NCBI GenBank assembly: GCA_910575625.1
Contig: CAJTFD010000018.1
Span: forward strand, 1-55,468
Reading direction: 5' to 3'
DNA from: Clostridia bacterium
GTDB taxonomy: Bacteria > Bacillota > Clostridia > Lachnospirales > Lachnospiraceae
DNA length: 55,468 nt
Below the pieces are notes generated by a model, which saw only the letters and a program-made list of their open reading frames with translations, made no database searches and was not told where the DNA came from. The position numbers and the translations under genes were made by a program. Of the stretch, positions 42,237-54,963 are shown piece by piece; positions within the stretch are counted from its first letter, which is position 1; each line of letters starts with the position of its first letter.

Positions 42237-43529
42237 ATGGAACGATATGTGATCAAAGGCGGCAATCCCCTAGCTGGTGAAGTAGAGATAGCAGGAGCTA
42301 AAAATGCAGCATTGGCGATCCTGGCAGCGGCGATCATGACGGATGAAACGGTATTGATCGAGAACATGCCGGATGTGAGAGACACCAACGTATTGCTGGA
42401 GGCGATACAGGAAATCGGAGCAACTGTGGAGAGACTTGATAAATCCAGGGTAAAGGTCAACGGTTCCACAATTACAGACGTAAGCGTAGATTATGAATTT
42501 ATTAAGAAGATACGTGCATCCTACTATCTGTTAGGTGCGCTGTTGGGAAAATATAAACATGCGGAAGTGCCGCTGCCGGGAGGATGCAACATCGGCAGCC
42601 GGCCGATCGATCAGCATCTGAAAGGATTCCGGGCCTTGGGCGCGTCAGTCGAGATCCGGCATGGCGCGATCGTGACACAGGCGGAGAGATTGAGGGGAAG
42701 CCATATCTTTCTTGACATGGTATCCGTGGGCGCAACGATCAACATCATGATGGCGGCATCCCTGGCGAGCGGGCGCACGATCATCGAGAATGCGGCCCGG
42801 GAACCCCATGTGGTGGATGTGGCGAATTTCCTGAACAGCATGGGAGCCAACATCAAGGGTGCGGGAACGGATGTGATCCGTATCAGAGGTGTGGAGAAAC
42901 TGCATAAGACAGAGTATTCGATCATCCCTGACCAGATTGAGGCGGGCACGTTCATGTTTGCTGCTGCGGCGACCAGGGGGGATGTCCTGGTGAAAAATGT
43001 GATCCCGAAACATCTCGAGGCCACGACGGCGAAACTGGAGGAGATCGGCTGCGAGGTCAGGGAGTTTGACGATGCAGTGCGTGTCATTGCGTCAAAGGAT
43101 CTGAGGAGGACACATGTAAAGACATTGCCTTATCCAGGCTATCCCACGGATATGCAGCCCCAGATAGCGGCAACGCTGGCCATGGCAAAGGGTACGAGTA
43201 TCGTTACGGAAAGTATATTTGAGAACCGCTTCAAATATGTGGATGAATTATCACGGATGGGCGCCAATATCAAAGTGCAGGGAAATACGGCCATCATCGA
43301 TGGGGTCGGCTGCCTGACAGGTGCAAGGGTCAGCGCTTCGGACCTGAGGGCCGGCGCAGCTCTGGTCATCGCCGGGCTGGCGGCGGAGGGGATCACGATC
43401 GTGGATGACATTGTCTATATTCAGAGAGGATATGAGGATTTTGAGGTAAAATTGCGGAATCTCGGCGCTGAGATAGAGAAAGTATCCAATGAGAAAGAAA
43501 TCCAGAAATTCAGGCTGCGGGTCAGTTAG
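42237..43529 (+). CDS. murA: UDP-N-acetylglucosamine 1-carboxyvinyltransferase
   Basis: This 430-residue enzyme makes the first committed step of peptidoglycan synthesis, adding enolpyruvate to UDP-GlcNAc. The catalytic Cys117 is in LPGGCNIGSRPIDQHLKG, so the protein should be fosfomycin-sensitive. IAGAKNAALAILAAA (19-33) is the substrate-binding N-terminus. Length is as usual for the family. It has its own promoter and terminator, independent of metK. Confidence 0.95.
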   Translation: MERYVIKGGNPLAGEVEIAGAKNAALAILAAAIMTDETVLIENMPDVRDTNVLLEAIQEIGATVERLDKSRVKVNGSTITDVSVDYEFIKKIRASYYLLGALLGKYKHAEVPLPGGCNIGSRPIDQHLKGFRALGASVEIRHGAIVTQAERLRGSHIFLDMVSVGATINIMMAASLASGRTIIENAAREPHVVDVANFLNSMGANIKGAGTDVIRIRGVEKLHKTEYSIIPDQIEAGTFMFAAAATRGDVLVKNVIPKHLEATTAKLEEIGCEVREFDDAVRVIASKDLRRTHVKTLPYPGYPTDMQPQIAATLAMAKGTSIVTESIFENRFKYVDELSRMGANIKVQGNTAIIDGVGCLTGARVSASDLRAGAALVIAGLAAEGITIVDDIVYIQRGYEDFEVKLRNLGAEIEKVSNEKEIQKFRLRVS

Positions 43530-43551
43530 AATGATTAGTTGACTTATGATC

Positions 43552-43577
43552 GGTCCGCCTTTGGCGGGCCTATTTTA
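43552..43577 (+). terminator. Terminator of murA
   Basis: GGTCCGCC (43552-43559) pairs with GGCGGGCC (43563-43570) across a 3-nt loop, followed by TATTTTA. Confidence 0.8.
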
Positions 43578-43602
43578 ATAGAATCAGAGGAGAAAGATCA
43601 AA

Positions 43603-44790
43603 ATGGAGAAGATATTATTTACATCAGAGTCTGTGACAGAGGGACATCCCGATAAGATGTGTGACCAGATTTCAGATGCGATCCTAGATGCACTGATGGA
43701 ACAAGATCCGATGAGCCGTGTGGCTTGTGAGACCTGCACGACCACCGGCCTTGTGATGGTCATGGGAGAGATCACGACAAACGCCTATGTGGACATCCAG
43801 AAGATCGTCCGGGATACAGTCCGTGAGATCGGATACACCAGAGGAAAATTCGGCTTTGACGGGGATACCTGCGGTGTGATCACAGCCATCGACGAGCAGT
43901 CCGCGGATATAGCTCTGGGCGTGGACAGAGCCTTGGAGGCAAAGGAAAATACCATGTCGGACTCTGACATCGAAGCCATCGGGGCCGGGGATCAGGGTAT
44001 GATGTTCGGTTATGCGACAAATGAGACCGAGGAATACATGCCCTTTGCCATTGCATTGGCTCATAAATTAGCTAGACAGCTGACAAAAGTGAGAAAAGAC
44101 GGGACACTTCCCTATCTGAGGCCGGATGGCAAGACGCAGGTGACTGTGGAGTACACGCCGGAGGGAAAGCCATGCCGTCTGGATGCGGTGGTATGCTCCA
44201 CACAACACGACCCGGATATCTCCCAGGAGCAGATCCACGCGGACATCAAGAAATACGTCTTCGACCCGGTCATCCCGGAAGATATGAGGGATGGGGATAC
44301 AAAATATTTCATCAATCCCACAGGGCGTTTTGTCATCGGCGGCCCCCACGGGGACAGCGGTCTCACTGGCCGAAAGATCATCGTTGACACATATGGCGGG
44401 TATGCCCGTCATGGCGGCGGCGCATTTTCAGGGAAGGACTGCACAAAAGTTGACCGTTCTGCAGCATATGCTGCCCGCTATGCAGCGAAAAACCTGGTAG
44501 CGGCAGGTCTGGCGGATAAATGTGAGATCCAGTTGTCTTATGCCATCGGCGTGGCTTCACCCACATCTGTGCGCGTGGACACATTCGGTACAGGAAAGCT
44601 GGATGATGTAAGACTGGTGGAGATCATCCGTGAGAATTTTGACTTCAGGCCGGCCGGTATCATCAAGATGCTGGATCTTAGGAGGCCGATCTATAAACAG
44701 GTGGCAGCCTATGGACATTTTGGGAGGGATGATCTGGATCTCCCGTGGGAGAAGCTGGATAAAGTGGACGTCTTGAAGAAGTACAGGTAA
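43603..44790 (+). CDS. metK: S-adenosylmethionine synthetase
   Basis: This 395-residue enzyme makes SAM from methionine and [23 protein letters not shown] (6-25), [12 protein letters not shown] and [20 protein letters not shown] are family signatures. GAGGAGAAAG precedes the ATG. The 73-nt gap to murA is mostly the murA terminator, leaving no room for a SAM riboswitch. The next gene begins within 15 nt of its stop. Confidence 0.96.
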   Translation: MEKILFTSESVTEGHPDKMCDQISDAILDALMEQDPMSRVACETCTTTGLVMVMGEITTNAYVDIQKIVRDTVREIGYTRGKFGFDGDTCGVITAIDEQSADIALGVDRALEAKENTMSDSDIEAIGAGDQGMMFGYATNETEEYMPFAIALAHKLARQLTKVRKDGTLPYLRPDGKTQVTVEYTPEGKPCRLDAVVCSTQHDPDISQEQIHADIKKYVFDPVIPEDMRDGDTKYFINPTGRFVIGGPHGDSGLTGRKIIVDTYGGYARHGGGAFSGKDCTKVDRSAAYAARYAAKNLVAAGLADKCEIQLSYAIGVASPTSVRVDTFGTGKLDDVRLVEIIRENFDFRPAGIIKMLDLRRPIYKQVAAYGHFGRDDLDLPWEKLDKVDVLKKYR

Positions 44791-44804
44791 TGAAAGGAGC
44801 AGCG

Positions 44805-45416
44805 ATGCTACCCATTGTATTGGCATCGGCCTCCCCGCGCAGGATAGGACTGTTGAGGCAGATCGGCCTGGATCCAAGGGTCATTCCCGCTGATATAGAT
44901 GAACATATACAGTGGGATGATCCTGTCCAGGCCGTTCAGGGCCTGGCTTGCAGAAAAGCCAGGGATGTGGGAGAGAGATCTGCCAAAGACACGCCCGGAC
45001 AGGACATGTGGATCCTGGGGGCGGACACGGTCGTGGTGTATAAAGGCCAGATCCTGGGAAAACCTGTGGATAAAAAGGACGCGGTGCGCATGCTGGATGC
45101 TCTGCAGGGGGATACCCACAGTGTATACACAGGTGTCTGTATGATAGAGAAAAAGGGAAAACACTCCCGGGAGATCATATTTGCCGAGGAGACTAAAGTA
45201 TCTATTTATGAGATGGAGATGTGGGAGATCGAGGGATATGTGGACACACTGGAACCCATGGATAAAGCGGGTGCCTATGCGATACAGGGGATCTTTGCAA
45301 AATATATCCGCGGGATCTGCGGTGACTACAACAATGTGGTCGGGCTCCCCGTCTCCAGGATCTACCAGGAGGTATTGAAAAACGCAATGGATAGGAAAAC
45401 TGTGGAGGACGGATAA
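44805..45416 (+). CDS. maf: Maf-like nucleotide pyrophosphatase
   Basis: This 203-residue house-cleaning enzyme hydrolyses dTTP/UTP or modified nucleotides to monophosphates. LASASPRRIGLL (about 5-16) is the Maf signature. ILGADTVVVYKGQILGKPVD holds the catalytic aspartate. An ATG overlapping the metK stop (44790) is also in frame, but AAAGGAG lies just before 44805. The stop overlaps the next ATG (TAATG). Confidence 0.9.
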   Translation: MLPIVLASASPRRIGLLRQIGLDPRVIPADIDEHIQWDDPVQAVQGLACRKARDVGERSAKDTPGQDMWILGADTVVVYKGQILGKPVDKKDAVRMLDALQGDTHSVYTGVCMIEKKGKHSREIIFAEETKVSIYEMEMWEIEGYVDTLEPMDKAGAYAIQGIFAKYIRGICGDYNNVVGLPVSRIYQEVLKNAMDRKTVEDG

Positions 45417-46933
45417 TGTTTGGGAAAAAGAAAGGTTCAGACACAGAGGATAAAGAGCTAAAGAAGCCAAAAAAAGAAAAAAAACTGAAAAAAGAGAAAA
45501 AGCCCAGGAAAGAAAAGAAACCGCGAAGGAAAAGGGGAGAGAAAACCCCGGAAGATCCACAAAATCCGGAAACTCCAGAAACTCCAGGGGCAACACCCCA
45601 GGAAGCGGAGGAGACTGAAGGAAAAAAAGGGAAAAAGCCGAAAAAGGAAAAGAAACCGAAACCACCCAAAAAGCCAAAGAAACCAAAGCCGCCGAAACCG
45701 CCGAAACCAAAAAAGCCGAAAAAACCGAAAAAGAAATTAAATCCCTTAATATTGGTGATCATCCTCCTTGTAGTGCTGGTGGGCGCAGCGGGAGGGGCTT
45801 TGATGATGATGATGAAGCAGCGTGAAGCGCAGGAAGATGACATGTACGGGCCGATGTTTTATTTTACGGAGGAGGACGCGATCGAGTCCGTCCGTGCAAA
45901 GATCGGGAATCGGGAGATAAAGGGTGGATATAAACCTCCGGTAGATCTGACCGCAGAGACAGAGGCGGCAGAGGAGGAGACAGAAGAAGAAGAGAGTCCG
46001 GAAGAGAAAGAGGAAAGGGAAGCAAAGGAAGATCCGGAGCTTGCCGAGGTAGATGTGAAACTCCTCACAGACCAGAAACTGTCCTATATCACGCCGGGTG
46101 ACGGTGTGCAGGAAGCGCAGGCATACATGACGTATCTCGTCCAGGAAAAAGGCTTTAAGATCATGACATATCCGGAAGGCAGTGAGGGAGAGATACCGAA
46201 GGAAGCGCCCCAGCCGACTCCAGAGGCAAAAGAGGACGATAAAGAAGAAAAAGAAGACAAGGACGATAAAGACGACAAGGACAATAAAGACGACAAAGAT
46301 AATAAAGACGACAAAGATAATAAAGACGACAAAGATAAAGAAACAGAGGATGCAGAAGGATCTGAGGATGAGGAGGAAGATGCATTCATCCCTCCGGAAG
46401 AGGGATATTACATTGCGGCCATAGACAACAAGTCGACCGTGGAGGAAGGCACGTCGCCGGAACTCAAGCGGGTCCGCATGGAATATACATATGACAGCTA
46501 TACCCTGCGGCTATCCACGGCGAATGGTGTGACCAGCGACCTGATCCCGCCGGAACCGGAGGAAGAAGAGGAGACCGGCCCGACAGAGGTCACACTGACA
46601 GATGCGGTGAATGAGCTCAAGAAACTGCCGAATACGGTCCTCCAGCTCCCCAAGCCGACAGCGGAGTATGAGCTCACGCCCATACAGGGACGCGTGGTCT
46701 TGGAAGACATAGATTTCTACAATGTCAGGGCATACGAGGAAGGTCCGGAGAAGACGTTGATCTACGGGGGATCTTACTATGTATCCAACGATGGGCAGAG
46801 TGTCTATAAGCACGATGAGATGACCGGGGAGATCACCTGTATCTCAGGGGAGGATATCCTGGCTCAGGCAAGACAACAGAATAACCAAACGGAAGTAAAT
46901 GAGAATGCTGCAGTTCTAAGCGGAAACCAATGA
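45416..46933 (+). CDS. Bitopic membrane protein with Lys/Pro-rich head and acidic repeat exterior, 505 aa
   Basis: Residues 1-108 are almost only Lys, Pro and Glu (KKEKKPRKEKKPRRKR, KPPKPPKPKKPKKPKKK). A membrane helix follows at 109-133 (NPLILVIILLVVLVGAAGG), then an acidic outer part. That part contains six-residue DNKDDK repeats at about 275-310 and a conserved-looking C-terminal region (GYYIAAIDNKSTVEEG and after). The positive-inside rule puts the basic head in the cytoplasm, where it could bind DNA, RNA or phospholipids. I know no named family. It overlaps maf by 1 nt, so it is translated by coupling, and ends at a terminator. Confidence 0.8.
   Translation: MFGKKKGSDTEDKELKKPKKEKKLKKEKKPRKEKKPRRKRGEKTPEDPQNPETPETPGATPQEAEETEGKKGKKPKKEKKPKPPKKPKKPKPPKPPKPKKPKKPKKKLNPLILVIILLVVLVGAAGGALMMMMKQREAQEDDMYGPMFYFTEEDAIESVRAKIGNREIKGGYKPPVDLTAETEAAEEETEEEESPEEKEEREAKEDPELAEVDVKLLTDQKLSYITPGDGVQEAQAYMTYLVQEKGFKIMTYPEGSEGEIPKEAPQPTPEAKEDDKEEKEDKDDKDDKDNKDDKDNKDDKDNKDDKDKETEDAEGSEDEEEDAFIPPEEGYYIAAIDNKSTVEEGTSPELKRVRMEYTYDSYTLRLSTANGVTSDLIPPEPEEEEETGPTEVTLTDAVNELKKLPNTVLQLPKPTAEYELTPIQGRVVLEDIDFYNVRAYEEGPEKTLIYGGSYYVSNDGQSVYKHDEMTGEITCISGEDILAQARQQNNQTEVNENAAVLSGNQ
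46258..46341 (+). repeat. 18-bp tandem repeat encoding DNKDDK
   Basis: An AATAAAGACGACAAAGAT-type unit is repeated about 3 times exactly with degenerate copies before it. It encodes acidic hexapeptides in the outer part of the membrane protein. Copy number probably varies by slippage. Confidence 0.85.
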
Positions 46934-46936
46934 GAG

Positions 46937-46978
46937 AAAACAGTGCTTTTACAGAATTTGTAAGGGCGCTGTTTTTTT
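46937..46978 (+). terminator. Terminator of the metK-maf-membrane protein operon
   Basis: AAAACAGTGC (46937-46946) pairs with GCGCTGTTTT (46966-46975) with one mismatch, followed by more T. The gyrB promoter starts three bases later. Confidence 0.78.
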
Positions 46979-46980
46979 AA

Positions 46981-47009
46981 TTGGAAAAAGAGGTCATCTG
47001 TGTTATAAT
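46981..47009 (+). promoter_or_regulatory. gyrB promoter
   Basis: TTGGAA (46981-46986) and TATAAT (47004-47009) are 17 bp apart, with an extended TG. The inferred leader of about 170 nt contains the whole structured element shared with parA. Confidence 0.82.
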
Positions 47010-47061
47010 AAACTGGAATGATTGTGTCTATATTTAGAAATAAATGGTAACAATTATAAAA

Positions 47062-49102
<2,041 letters not shown>

Positions 49103-49114
49103 ACGGAGGTATGT

Positions 49115-51649
49115 ATGGAAGAAAATGTATTTGACAAAATCCATGATGTGGACCTGAAGAAGACCATGGAAACTTCCTACATTGATTATGCAATGAGTGT
49201 AATCGCGGCCCGTGCGCTGCCGGATGTAAGGGATGGATTGAAGCCTGTCCAGCGGAGGGTCCTGTACTCCATGATCGAGCTGAACAATGGGCCGGATAAG
49301 CCCCACCGGAAATGCGCCCGTATCGTCGGCGATACCATGGGTAAATACCACCCCCATGGGGACAGTTCTATCTACGGGGCCCTTGTGAACATGGCCCAGG
49401 ATTGGTCGACCAGATATCCTCTCGTCGATGGCCATGGGAATTTCGGTTCCGTGGACGGAGACGGTGCAGCAGCCATGCGGTATACAGAGGCACGCCTCAG
49501 CAAGATATCCATGAAGATGCTCGCGGACATCAACAAAAATACGGTGGATTTTGTACCCAATTTCGATGAGACAGAGCGGGAGCCTTTGATCCTGCCGTCC
49601 AGATACCCAAATCTTCTGGTGAATGGCACGTCCGGGATAGCGGTGGGGATGGCGACCAATATCCCGCCCCATAACCTGCGGGAGGTGATCGGGGCTGTCG
49701 TGAAGATCATCGATAACATCGTAGAACAGCAAAAAGACACAGATCTAGAAGAGATACTGGAGATCGTAAAAGGGCCGGATTTCCCTACGGGAGCCGAGAT
49801 CTTAGGGAACAAGGGCATCGAGGAGGCCTATCGGACAGGGCGGGGCAAGATCCGCGTCCGGGCCGTTACGGACATCGAGACGATGCCCAACGGGAAGAGC
49901 CGCATCATTGTCACGGAACTCCCGTACATGGTCAATAAAGCCCGTCTGATCGAGAAGATCGCGGAACTGGTGCGGGACAAGAGGGTGGATGGGATCACCG
50001 AGCTCAGCGACCAGTCCAACAGGGAGGGTATGCGCATATGCATTGAACTGCGCAAAGATGTCAATGCAAATGTGATCTTAAACCAGTTATTTAAACATAC
50101 ACAGCTCCAGGATACGTTCGGGGTCATCATGCTGGCCCTGGTGAACAACGAGCCAAAAGTGTTAAACCTCCTTGATATGTTAAAAGCATACCTGGCTCAC
50201 CAGGAGGATGTGGTCACCAGGAGGACCGAGTATGAGCTGAACAAAGCCCAGGAGCGGGCGCACATATTAGAAGGGCTTTTAAAAGCCCTGGATAACATCG
50301 ACGAGGTGATCCAGATCATCCGCAGTTCGAGGACGACAGCGGAAGCGAAAGAGGGCCTGATAGAGAGATTTGCGCTGACGGAGGCCCAGGCCCAGGCCAT
50401 CGTGGATATGCGCCTGCGCGCCCTGACAGGGCTGGAAAGGGAGAAGTTGGAGGCGGAGTATGAGGATCTGATGGAGAAGATCCGCTATTACCAGTCCATC
50501 CTCGCGGACAGGAATCTGCTCCTGGGCGTGATCCGGGAAGAGATACTGGAGATCAGCGATAAATTCGGCGACGACCGTAGGACAGCTATCGGATTTGACG
50601 AGAACGACCTCTCCATAGAGGATCTGATCCCGAAAGAGGACACCGTGATCGCGATGACGAAACTGGGCTATATCAAGCGGATGACCATGGATAATTTCCA
50701 CAGCCAGCACCGGGGCGGTAAGGGCATAAAGGGGATGCAGACCCTGGAGGACGATTTCATCAAAGATCTGATCATGACCACCACACATAACTACCTGATG
50801 TTTTTCACAAACACGGGGAAAGTGTACCGTCTGAAGGCCTATGAGATCCCCGAGGCGGGGCGGAATGCCCGGGGGACGGCGATCATCAACCTTTTACAGC
50901 TCCAGCCCGAGGAGAAGATCACCGCGATCATCCCTATGGAACAGAGCGCGGACAGCAGATACCTGGTGATGGCCACGAAAAAAGGCCTGGTGAAAAAAAC
51001 GCCCATCCAGGAGTACGCCAATGTGCGTAAAGTGGGCCTGGCCGCCATCTCCCTGCGGGATGAGGACGAACTGATCGAGGTAAAATGCACAGACGGAGAC
51101 AAAGAGATCCTTCTGGTCACAAAATTCGGCCAGTGTATCCGTTTCCAGGAAAAAGACGTGAGGAGTACAGGGAGGATCTCCATCGGCGTGCGGGGGATGA
51201 ATCTGATGGACGGGGACACAGTCCAGGCGATGCAGCTGGATTCCCAGGGAGAGCATCTGCTCATCGTCTCGGAAAAAGGGATGGGCAAGCGCACCAGCAT
51301 CAGTGAATTTACCTGCCAGAACCGCGGCGGAAAAGGTGTAAAATGCTATAAGATCACAGAGAAGACTGGAAATGTGGTGGAGGCCAAAGTCGTAAATGAA
51401 GATGACGAGATCATGATCATAACGACGGAGGGGATCATCATCCGTCTGCTCTGCACGGACATATCCACAGTGGGCCGGATCACTTCCGGTGTGAAGCTCA
51501 TGGATGTCCAGGACGACGTGCTGGTGGCAAGCGTTGAAAAAGTGCGGAGGTCGGCGGAAGATCCCGGCAAGGATCTGATGGAAGACACCGTAAAAAACAG
51601 CCAGGAGGAGAGCGGGAGTGAAGAGGATACTTCTGATGGTGCTCCGTAA
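49115..51649 (+). CDS. gyrA: DNA gyrase subunit A
   Basis: This 844-residue subunit cleaves and reseals DNA. The catalytic Tyr123 is in [12 protein letters not shown]. The C-terminal beta-pinwheel includes [10 protein letters not shown], a GyrA-box that wraps DNA. In the quinolone-determining region [11 protein letters not shown], the residue at the place of E. coli Asp87 is glycine. The tail is acidic ([14 protein letters not shown]). Its end overlaps the next gene by 32 nt in another frame. Confidence 0.97.
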   Translation: MEENVFDKIHDVDLKKTMETSYIDYAMSVIAARALPDVRDGLKPVQRRVLYSMIELNNGPDKPHRKCARIVGDTMGKYHPHGDSSIYGALVNMAQDWSTRYPLVDGHGNFGSVDGDGAAAMRYTEARLSKISMKMLADINKNTVDFVPNFDETEREPLILPSRYPNLLVNGTSGIAVGMATNIPPHNLREVIGAVVKIIDNIVEQQKDTDLEEILEIVKGPDFPTGAEILGNKGIEEAYRTGRGKIRVRAVTDIETMPNGKSRIIVTELPYMVNKARLIEKIAELVRDKRVDGITELSDQSNREGMRICIELRKDVNANVILNQLFKHTQLQDTFGVIMLALVNNEPKVLNLLDMLKAYLAHQEDVVTRRTEYELNKAQERAHILEGLLKALDNIDEVIQIIRSSRTTAEAKEGLIERFALTEAQAQAIVDMRLRALTGLEREKLEAEYEDLMEKIRYYQSILADRNLLLGVIREEILEISDKFGDDRRTAIGFDENDLSIEDLIPKEDTVIAMTKLGYIKRMTMDNFHSQHRGGKGIKGMQTLEDDFIKDLIMTTTHNYLMFFTNTGKVYRLKAYEIPEAGRNARGTAIINLLQLQPEEKITAIIPMEQSADSRYLVMATKKGLVKKTPIQEYANVRKVGLAAISLRDEDELIEVKCTDGDKEILLVTKFGQCIRFQEKDVRSTGRISIGVRGMNLMDGDTVQAMQLDSQGEHLLIVSEKGMGKRTSISEFTCQNRGGKGVKCYKITEKTGNVVEAKVVNEDDEIMIITTEGIIIRLLCTDISTVGRITSGVKLMDVQDDVLVASVEKVRRSAEDPGKDLMEDTVKNSQEESGSEEDTSDGAP

Positions 51650-52328
51650 TCTGCTGTTTGTCCCCTATGGGTGGATCAAGCTCTGTTATTATGCCGCCCA
51701 TGTGGATAAATATACGGAGGGACAGCGATATGCGCTTTTAAAACTGATAGATGGGAGGGCTAACAGAGGAGGCAGGATCCAGATCGACGTTCATGGCGTG
51801 GAGAACCTTCCAGAAGAGGACGGTTTCATCTTTTATCCCAACCACCAGGGACTCTATGACGTGCTGGCGATCATAGAGGCGTGTCCCAGGCCCTTTTCTG
51901 TGGTCATGAAAAAAGAAGTGGCAGACACACCTTTTTTAAAACAGGTATTTGCATGTATGAAGGCGTATGCCATAGACAGGGATGATATCAAGCAGTCCAT
52001 GAAGGTGATCCTCCAGGTGACAAAAGAGGTTATGCAGGGCCGGAATTTCCTTATTTTTGCCGAGGGTACCAGAAGCAAGGATGGGAACCAGCTCCTGGAA
52101 TTTAAAGGAGGCAGTTTTAAAGCCGCCATGAAGGCAAAGTGCCCCATCGTGCCCGTCGCGCTGATCGATTCATATAAGTCCTTTGACACGGATTCCATAA
52201 AACCGCTGACGGTACAGGTGCATTTTCTGGAACCGATGTCCTATGGAGAATACAAAGAGATGAAATCTGTGGAGATCGCCGCGGAAGTCAGGCGCAGGAT
52301 CGGGCAAGTCATAGCCGAGCATGGATAA
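51618..52328 (+). CDS. plsC: 1-acyl-sn-glycerol-3-phosphate acyltransferase
   Basis: This 236-residue enzyme makes phosphatidic acid from lysophosphatidate at the membrane. NHQGLYD has the HX4D catalytic pair, and [10 protein letters not shown] the substrate-binding motif. An N-terminal hydrophobic helix (about 4-26) anchors it. It starts at a GTG inside gyrA, preceded by AGGAGGAGAG, an overlap of 32 nt that implies coupling to gyrA. The pairing of a lipid gene with gyrase is a neighbourhood curiosity rather than a functional link. Confidence 0.9.
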   Translation: MKRILLMVLRNLLFVPYGWIKLCYYAAHVDKYTEGQRYALLKLIDGRANRGGRIQIDVHGVENLPEEDGFIFYPNHQGLYDVLAIIEACPRPFSVVMKKEVADTPFLKQVFACMKAYAIDRDDIKQSMKVILQVTKEVMQGRNFLIFAEGTRSKDGNQLLEFKGGSFKAAMKAKCPIVPVALIDSYKSFDTDSIKPLTVQVHFLEPMSYGEYKEMKSVEIAAEVRRRIGQVIAEHG

Positions 52329-52373
52329 AAAAACGCATCAAAATAAAAAAATAAAAAAATTTGGAAAAACCTG

Positions 52374-52402
52374 TTGACAATATGATCCTAATCTCGTATA
52401 AT
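52374..52402 (+). promoter_or_regulatory. Promoter of tRNA-Ser
   Basis: Consensus TTGACA (52374-52379) and TATAAT (52397-52402), exactly 17 bp apart, preceded by A-tracts that resemble an UP element. Confidence 0.9.
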
Positions 52403-52465
52403 ACTCATCGTGCCACGGAACAACGCGGCTGTCAAATAAATATAGGAAATGTGATTTAGGCATTT

Positions 52466-52555
52466 GGAGAAGTACTCAAGTTGGCTGAAGAGGTGCCCCT
52501 GCTAAGGGTATAGGTCGTTTATAGCGGCGCGAGGGTTCAAATCCCTCCTTCTCCG
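52466..52555 (+). tRNA. tRNA-Ser (GCT)
   Basis: Acceptor GGAGAAG/CTTCTCC closes a 90-nt tRNA with a long variable arm, as in class II tRNAs. The anticodon GCT is at 52501-52503 and reads AGY serine codons. CCA is not encoded. No terminator follows before the rRNA promoter, so transcription may run into the rRNA operon. Confidence 0.95.
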
Positions 52556-52663
52556 TTTTCCAGATTACAAGATATTATTTGTACAGTATGAGGTCCATGC
52601 ACACAGAAAATCAGATATCGGATGTCTTTCAAAATAAAGTTGAAAATAAATTAAAAAAAGGTA

Positions 52664-52692
52664 TTGACAACTAAGAAGAAAGGTGATAAGAT
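52664..52692 (+). promoter_or_regulatory. rRNA operon promoter
   Basis: TTGACA (52664-52669) and TAAGAT (52687-52692), 17 bp apart, preceded by an A/T-rich UP-like stretch. It starts about 200 nt before the 16S gene. Confidence 0.75.
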
Positions 52693-52744
52693 ATCAACTG
52701 TTCCGCTGAGGAACACAAGCAATAAAAAAACAAACAAAAGCACA

Positions 52745-54499
<1,755 letters not shown>

Positions 54500-54511
54500 G
54501 GACTCAAGTAT

Positions 54512-54624
54512 TCCTGGTGGCGATGCGGCTGGGGGACACACCCGTTCCCATACCGAACACGAAGGTCAAGACCCAGCCGGCCGATGGTACTGCATCCGTG
54601 TGGGAGAGTAGGTGGCCGCCAGGA
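54512..54624 (+). rRNA. 5S ribosomal RNA, inside the 16S-23S spacer
   Basis: The 113-nt sequence is closed by TCCTGGTGGC/GCCGCCAGGA. Internal parts CCCATACCGAACACGAAGG and TGTGGGAGAGTAGG are typical 5S. It sits between 16S and tRNA-Ala instead of after 23S, an uncommon arrangement. Confidence 0.93.
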
Positions 54625-54631
54625 TAAAAAT

Positions 54632-54704
54632 GGGGATATAGCTCAGTTGGGAGAGCACCTGCCTTGCAAGCAGGGGGTCGAGAGTTCGAATCTCTTTATC
54701 TCCA
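54632..54704 (+). tRNA. tRNA-Ala (TGC)
   Basis: 73 nt; acceptor GGGGATA/TATCTCC with one G-U pair, anticodon TGC in CCTTGCAAG, T-loop TTCGAAT. No encoded CCA. It lies in the 16S-23S spacer. Confidence 0.97.
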
Positions 54705-54736
54705 TCGCCCGATGGCACAGCCATAGGGCAGTATGA

Positions 54737-54810
<74 letters not shown>

Positions 54811-54928
54811 GCGTACCTTGAAAACTGCATATACGATATATCCTGCGTACCCCTTTATTAGGTGAAAGGGGACGTAGATAGAGATAGGAAAAGACATCGA
54901 GTAACAGATCATTTTTCAGATGATAGAC

Positions 54929-54957
54929 TCCGTCTCCCCGACGCTACGGGGAGGCGG
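54929..54957 (+). other. Hairpin just upstream of 23S
   Basis: CCGTCTCCCC pairs with GGGGAGGCGG across an 8-nt loop, ten pairs including one G-U. It lies within about 10 nt of the 23S 5' end in the precursor leader and may be a processing signal. It is not a terminator because no T-run follows. Confidence 0.6.
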
Positions 54958-54963
54958 ATGGAC

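Noticed and set aside
43530..43602. SAM riboswitch upstream of metK
   Set aside because: Only 73 nt are available and the murA terminator takes up much of it.
46258..46341. CRISPR-like array
   Set aside because: The repeats are contiguous 18-bp units in a coding frame, without spacers or cas genes.
54929..54957. Terminator before 23S
   Set aside because: It is a strong hairpin but lacks a T-run and lies inside the rRNA operon leader; processing is more likely.
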